Assembly (NCBI GenBank): GCA_013823505.1
Contig: PNMH01000029.1
Location: forward strand, 1-42,217
Direction of reading: 5' to 3'
DNA length: 42,217 nucleotides
DNA from: Polaromonas sp.
GTDB taxonomy: Bacteria > Pseudomonadota > Gammaproteobacteria > Burkholderiales > Burkholderiaceae
Below, piece after piece: positions 38,561 through 42,217 of this stretch. Position 1 is the stretch's first letter; every line of letters starts with the position of its first letter. The notes under the pieces are model-generated. The model worked only from the letters and a program-made list of their open reading frames with translations, was not told where the DNA came from and searched no databases. Both the position numbers and the translations under genes were made by a program.

Positions 38561-39304
38561 TCAAACCGACATGCCGCCCGACACCTCAATCACCGCACCG
38601 TTGATGTAGCTGGCCTCGTCGCTCGCCAGAAAGGCGTAGACGTTGGCAATTTCTTCGGGCTGACCCAGCCGGCGCAAGGGCACGCGTTGTTCCATCTCGG
38701 TGATGACCTTCTCCGGAATGGTGGAGAGGATGGGCGTGGCAATGAAGCCTGGCGCAACGGCGTTCACGCGAATGCCCTTGGGGCCCAGTTCGCGGCTCCA
38801 GGTCTTGGTGAAGCCGATGACGCCGAACTTGCTGGCCGCGTAGTTGGTCTGGCCGAAGTTGCCGTAGATGCCCACCACCGACGAGGCGTTGAGGATCACG
38901 CCGCTGCCTTGCGCGGTCATGTGGTCGGCCACCGCCTGGGCGCAGTGGAAGACGCCGCGCAGGTTCACGTCGATCACGCGGTCGAACTGTTCCAGCGTCA
39001 TTTTCTGCAGGCGCGCGTCCTGCGTGATGCCGGCGTTGTTCACCAGCACGTCGACACGGCCGAAGCGCTCTATCACCTGCGCGATCACCGCGTCGACCAT
39101 GTCGCGCTGCGTCACGTCCATCACAAAGCCCGCCGCCTGGGCGCCCAGCGCTTGGCACTGCTGCACCGCTGCGTCCACGGCGGCCTGCTTCACATCGCAG
39201 ACGATGACAATCGCGCCCTCCTGGGCAAATTTGACGGCGGTGGCCAGGCCAATGCCCTGGGCGGCGCCAGTGATGAGACTGATCTTTCCTGCGAGACGCT
39301 TCAT
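38561..39304 (-). CDS. fabG: FabG-like short-chain dehydrogenase/reductase (3-oxoacyl reductase)
   Basis: NAD(P)-dependent SDR of 247 residues, most like 3-oxoacyl-ACP/CoA reductase. The cofactor motif TGAAQGIG, the NNAG motif, the catalytic Ser in NASSVVG and the Tyr/Lys pair in NYAASK are present. It starts at ATG 39304, 2 bases after the fadB stop, with no good ribosome site, so it is presumably coupled. Position behind thiolase and FadB suggests a role with 3-hydroxyacyl-CoA rather than in the main fatty-acid synthesis cycle; the exact substrate is not shown. The symbol fabG denotes family similarity only. Confidence 0.82.
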   Translation of the reverse strand: MKRLAGKISLITGAAQGIGLATAVKFAQEGAIVIVCDVKQAAVDAAVQQCQALGAQAAGFVMDVTQRDMVDAVIAQVIERFGRVDVLVNNAGITQDARLQKMTLEQFDRVIDVNLRGVFHCAQAVADHMTAQGSGVILNASSVVGIYGNFGQTNYAASKFGVIGFTKTWSRELGPKGIRVNAVAPGFIATPILSTIPEKVITEMEQRVPLRRLGQPEEIANVYAFLASDEASYINGAVIEVSGGMSV

Positions 39305-39306
39305 GT

Positions 39307-41463
39307 TCAGTAAACAGGTTGGTGGTGGCGGATGGCGCGCTTCACGTCTTCGCTGAGTGCGAACCCAGGGCCGAACTGTTGAGCGAGCTGGGCGCAACGC
39401 GCCTCGAAGGCGTCGATGCCCATGCCGTAGATGAATTGCAGCGCACCCCCGGTCCATGCCGGAAAGCCGATGCCGAAAATGGAGCCGATGTTGCCGTCGT
39501 GCACGCTGGTGAGCACACCTTCGGCCAGGCAGCGCGCGGTCTCCACCGCCTGGCGGTAGAGCAGGCGGTCTTTCACGTCCTGCAGCTCCCAGACCGCAGC
39601 CGGCTTCTCAAACAGCGGTTTGAGCTCGGGCCACAGCGATTTCTTTTGCCCGGCCGGGTAGTCGTAGAAACCGGCACCGGCGGCGCGACCCGCGCGGTGG
39701 AGCTCCTTCACCATGCGCTCCACCAGCAGTTCGCCTGGCGTGGCCTCGAATGTCTTGCCCTCGGCGATGAAATCGGCGCGGGTCTGGTCGAGCACATGAA
39801 CCGACAAAGACAGCGCGGTTTCGTCCAGCACCGCCAACGGACCCACCGGCATGCCGGCCTGCATGGACGCGTTTTCGATCACGGGCGCGGGGATGCCTTC
39901 GCCCAGCATGGCCGCGCCTTCCATCACGAAGGTGCCGAACGTTCGGCTGGTGTAGAAGCCGCGCGAGTCGTTCACCACGATGGGCAACTTGCCCAGTGCC
40001 TGCACGTAGTCGTAGGCGCGCGCCACGGTCTCGTCGTCCGTTTCCTTGCCGCGGATGATCTCCACCAGCTTCATCTTGTCCACCGGGCTGAAGAAGTGGA
40101 TGCCGACGAACCGGGCTGGGTGGGCGCTGGCGTGGGCCAGGCCGGAGATGGGCAAGGTGGAGGTGTTGCTCGCAAAGAACCCGCCGTCGGCCAGCATGGG
40201 CTCGGCTTCACGCGTCACGGAAGCCTTGAGCTCGCGGTTCTCGAACACCGCTTCGATGATGAGATCGCAGCCTTGCAGATCGGCCGGGTGCGCGGTGGGG
40301 GTGATGCGCTCCAGCAGCGCGTGCTGGTCGTGCGGGTTCATGCGGCCCTTGTCGACGCGGGGCTGGGTGAGCTTGGCGCTGTAGGCCTTGCCACGCTGTG
40401 CGTTCTCCAGGCTCACGTCTTCCAGCACGGTGTCGATGCCACGGCTGGCCTGGGCGTAGGCGATGCCGGCGCCCATCATGCCGGCGCCGAGGATGCCGAC
40501 CTTCCTGGGCTTGTAGCGCGGCACGTCTTTCGGGCGCGACTGCCCACCCTTGATCGCGTTCATGTTGAAGAAGAACGTGTTGATCATGTTGCGCGCCACC
40601 GGGCTCACGATGAGCTTGGCGAGGTAACGGCTTTCGATGCGCGTGGCGGTGTCGTAGTCGACCATCGCGCCTTCGGCCATGGCGGCCAGTGCGGCTTCGG
40701 GCGCGGGGTACAGGCCGCGCGTCTTCTGCTTGAGCATGGCCGGTGCCACGGTCAGCATGCCGGCGATCTTGGGGTTGGCGGGTGTGCCGCCCGGGATCTT
40801 GTAATCCTTGGCGTCCCAGGGGTGCTGCGCCTGGGGGTTGGCCGCGATCCAGAGCAGGGCGGCCGTCCGCAGCGCGGCCGACACATCGTCACTGCTGGCG
40901 GGCACCAGCGCATGCACCAGGCCGAGTTCGAGCGCCTCACGCGGGTTGAACAGCTTGCTCTCCAGGATGTAGGGCTGCGCGCCCATCAAGCCCAGCAGAC
41001 GCGTCATCTTGGTGATGCCGGTGGCACCGGGGATGAGGCCCAGCGTGATCTCGGGCAGGCCGAGCTGGATCTTGGGGTTGTCCACCGCCACGCGGTGGTG
41101 GCCGACCAGCGCCACTTCCCAACCGCCGCCCAGCGCGGCGCCGTTGATGCAGCTCACCACCGGCACACCCAGCGTCTCCAGCGTGCGGAAGTTCTTCTTG
41201 GTCTGCTCGATCTCGGCGAAGACGCGCGGCGCGTCCGCCGGCGTCAGCCGCATGGTGCTCTTGAGATCAGCGCCAGCGAAGAAGGTGCTCTTGGCCGAGG
41301 CGAGGATGACGCCCTTGATCAGGGCCTTGTCGCGCACCACCAGCCCGGTGGCGGTGCTCAGGTCGCGCTGCCAGTCGGCGCACATGGTGTTCACCGGCGA
41401 GCCTGGCTCGTCGAAAGTGAGGGTGGCGATGCCTTCGTGCAGTTCGTAGCGGATGGTTTTCAT
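39307..41463 (-). CDS. fadB: Bifunctional enoyl-CoA hydratase / 3-hydroxyacyl-CoA dehydrogenase
   Basis: FadB/FadJ-type multifunctional beta-oxidation enzyme, 718 residues. The N-terminal crotonase domain (about 1-190) has both catalytic glutamates, in [12 protein letters not shown] and [15 protein letters not shown]. The NAD-binding domain (about 320-500) carries GAGMMG, and the C-terminal hydroxyacyl-CoA dehydrogenase part has the catalytic His in [18 protein letters not shown]. Start ATG 41463 ([11 protein letters not shown]) fits the crotonase N-terminus; upstream in-frame starts add non-family sequence. It follows the thiolase by 17 bases and precedes the SDR by 2, an operon for fatty-acid degradation. 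FadJ is an alternative name. Confidence 0.93.
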   Translation of the reverse strand: MKTIRYELHEGIATLTFDEPGSPVNTMCADWQRDLSTATGLVVRDKALIKGVILASAKSTFFAGADLKSTMRLTPADAPRVFAEIEQTKKNFRTLETLGVPVVSCINGAALGGGWEVALVGHHRVAVDNPKIQLGLPEITLGLIPGATGITKMTRLLGLMGAQPYILESKLFNPREALELGLVHALVPASSDDVSAALRTAALLWIAANPQAQHPWDAKDYKIPGGTPANPKIAGMLTVAPAMLKQKTRGLYPAPEAALAAMAEGAMVDYDTATRIESRYLAKLIVSPVARNMINTFFFNMNAIKGGQSRPKDVPRYKPRKVGILGAGMMGAGIAYAQASRGIDTVLEDVSLENAQRGKAYSAKLTQPRVDKGRMNPHDQHALLERITPTAHPADLQGCDLIIEAVFENRELKASVTREAEPMLADGGFFASNTSTLPISGLAHASAHPARFVGIHFFSPVDKMKLVEIIRGKETDDETVARAYDYVQALGKLPIVVNDSRGFYTSRTFGTFVMEGAAMLGEGIPAPVIENASMQAGMPVGPLAVLDETALSLSVHVLDQTRADFIAEGKTFEATPGELLVERMVKELHRAGRAAGAGFYDYPAGQKKSLWPELKPLFEKPAAVWELQDVKDRLLYRQAVETARCLAEGVLTSVHDGNIGSIFGIGFPAWTGGALQFIYGMGIDAFEARCAQLAQQFGPGFALSEDVKRAIRHHQPVY

Positions 41464-41480
41464 GGGGGTTCGGCTGTGGT

Positions 41481-42217
41481 TCAGATGCGCTCGACGATCG
41501 TTGCTATGCCCATGCCGCCACCCACACACAGGGTGGCCAGCCCGTAACGCAATTGGCGGCGATGCAACTCGTCCACCAGGGTGCCGAGGATCATGGCGCC
41601 GGTGGCGCCCAGCGGGTGACCCATGGCGATCGCGCCGCCGTTGACGTTGACTTTTTCGTGCGGCACGCCGAGCTCCTTCATGAACTTCATGGGCACGGCG
41701 GCGAAGGCTTCGTTCACTTCAAACAGGTCGATCTGGTCGATGGTGAGACCCGCCTTGGCCAGCGCCTTGCGCGCCGCCGGCATGGGGCCGGTGAGCATGA
41801 TGGTCGGGTCGGCGCCCGAGAGCGCCACCGCCACGATGCGCGCGCGCGGCGTGAGGCCGTGCGTCTTGCCGGCGGCCTCGCTGCCAATCAGCACAGCGGT
41901 GGCGCCGTCGACGATGCCCGAGGAGTTACCGGCGTGGTGCACGTGGTGGATGCGCTCGACCTGCGGGTAGCGCTGCAAGGCCACCGAATCAAAACCCATG
42001 CCGCCGAGTTGCTCGAACGCAGGCTTGAGCGAAGCCAGGCCGTCCATGGTGGTGTGCGGCTTGATGAACTCGTCTTCATCCAGGATGGTCTGGCCGAGGA
42101 AGTCGGTGACCGGCACGATCGAGCCCTTGAAGTAACCCGCAGCGCGCGCAGCCGCAGCGCGCTTCTGCGATTCGAGTGCGAAGGCGTCCACGTCGTCGCG
42201 GGTGAATCTTTCCAGGG
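41481..42217 (-). CDS. Acetyl-CoA acetyltransferase / thiolase, N-terminus beyond window edge
   Basis: C-terminal 244 residues of a thiolase; the frame runs open to the last base, so the N-terminal ~150 residues, including the nucleophilic Cys, lie outside. Visible features are [17 protein letters not shown], the NEAFAAVP segment, the active-site His in GHPLGATG and the C-terminal catalytic Cys in LCVGGGMG. It is either the FadA-type 3-ketoacyl-CoA thiolase or a PhaA/AtoB-type acetyl-CoA acetyltransferase; position upstream of fadB favours beta-oxidation. Confidence 0.94.
   Translation of the reverse strand, partial: LERFTRDDVDAFALESQKRAAAARAAGYFKGSIVPVTDFLGQTILDEDEFIKPHTTMDGLASLKPAFEQLGGMGFDSVALQRYPQVERIHHVHHAGNSSGIVDGATAVLIGSEAAGKTHGLTPRARIVAVALSGADPTIMLTGPMPAARKALAKAGLTIDQIDLFEVNEAFAAVPMKFMKELGVPHEKVNVNGGAIAMGHPLGATGAMILGTLVDELHRRQLRYGLATLCVGGGMGIATIVERI

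Noticed and set aside
39319..41547. 742-codon plus-strand open frame opposite fadB
   Set aside because: Shadow of fadB; no domain and biased His/Val/Arg/Gly composition.

Overview
This window is a GC-rich stretch of a betaproteobacterial chromosome. Gene content, gene order (yfgM-bamB-der-hfq-hflX-hflK-hflC-DUF2065-hisZ-purA) and protein style fit Burkholderiales, most likely Comamonadaceae. A Hydrogenophaga-like genus is my guess, not a proof. Coding density is very high: no gene-free stretch exceeds 300 bases, and the longest (10642-10869, 228 bases) holds only a weak hairpin. I saw no tRNA, rRNA, CRISPR array, insertion sequence, phage gene or attachment site.

Layout. (1) 1-5847, plus: the 2-oxoglutarate dehydrogenase genes sucA (5'-truncated by the window edge), sucB and lpdA, then zapE. 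A perfect intrinsic-terminator hairpin lies between sucB and lpdA. (2) 5881-9554: a PP2C-type phosphatase (minus), the Fe-S helicase yoaA (plus) and the outer-membrane assembly lipoprotein bamD (minus). (3) 9586-31187: a run of about 21.6 kb entirely on the plus strand. It carries rluD, scpB, rluB, ndk, rlmN, pilW, rodZ, ispG, hisS, yfgM, bamB, der, hfq, hflX, hflK, hflC, a DUF2065 membrane peptide, hisZ, purA, a phosphoribosyltransferase, metC and a Lys-rich small protein. Many neighbours overlap by 4-8 bases, as expected for translational coupling. (4) 31223-35189: mnmH and a TesA-like SGNH esterase (minus), divergent from a YbbA-type ABC ATPase, then rlmB and a sirtuin (plus). (5) 35208-38398, minus: a cassette with overlapping reading frames holding a GAF-PAS histidine kinase, a single-domain response regulator and two half-size chromate-transporter (CHR) proteins. 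(6) 38561-42217, minus: a fatty-acid beta-oxidation operon of thiolase (truncated by the window edge), FadB-type bifunctional enzyme and short-chain reductase.

How the genes work together. Most of the window is core metabolism (TCA cycle, isoprenoid, purine, histidine, methionine), envelope biogenesis (BamB, BamD, YfgM, RodZ, PilW), RNA modification (RluB, RluD, RlmN, RlmB, MnmH) and protein or RNA quality control (Hfq, HflX, HflKC). The parts least explained by standard housekeeping are the two-component/CHR cassette, the divergent esterase/ABC pair whose start codons overlap, the sucB-lpdA terminator, the sirtuin with an atypical zinc site, and the unassigned Lys-rich small protein. I found no clearly new defence or mobile system. 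Several genes start with TTG or GTG, so some N-termini are uncertain, as stated in each entry.
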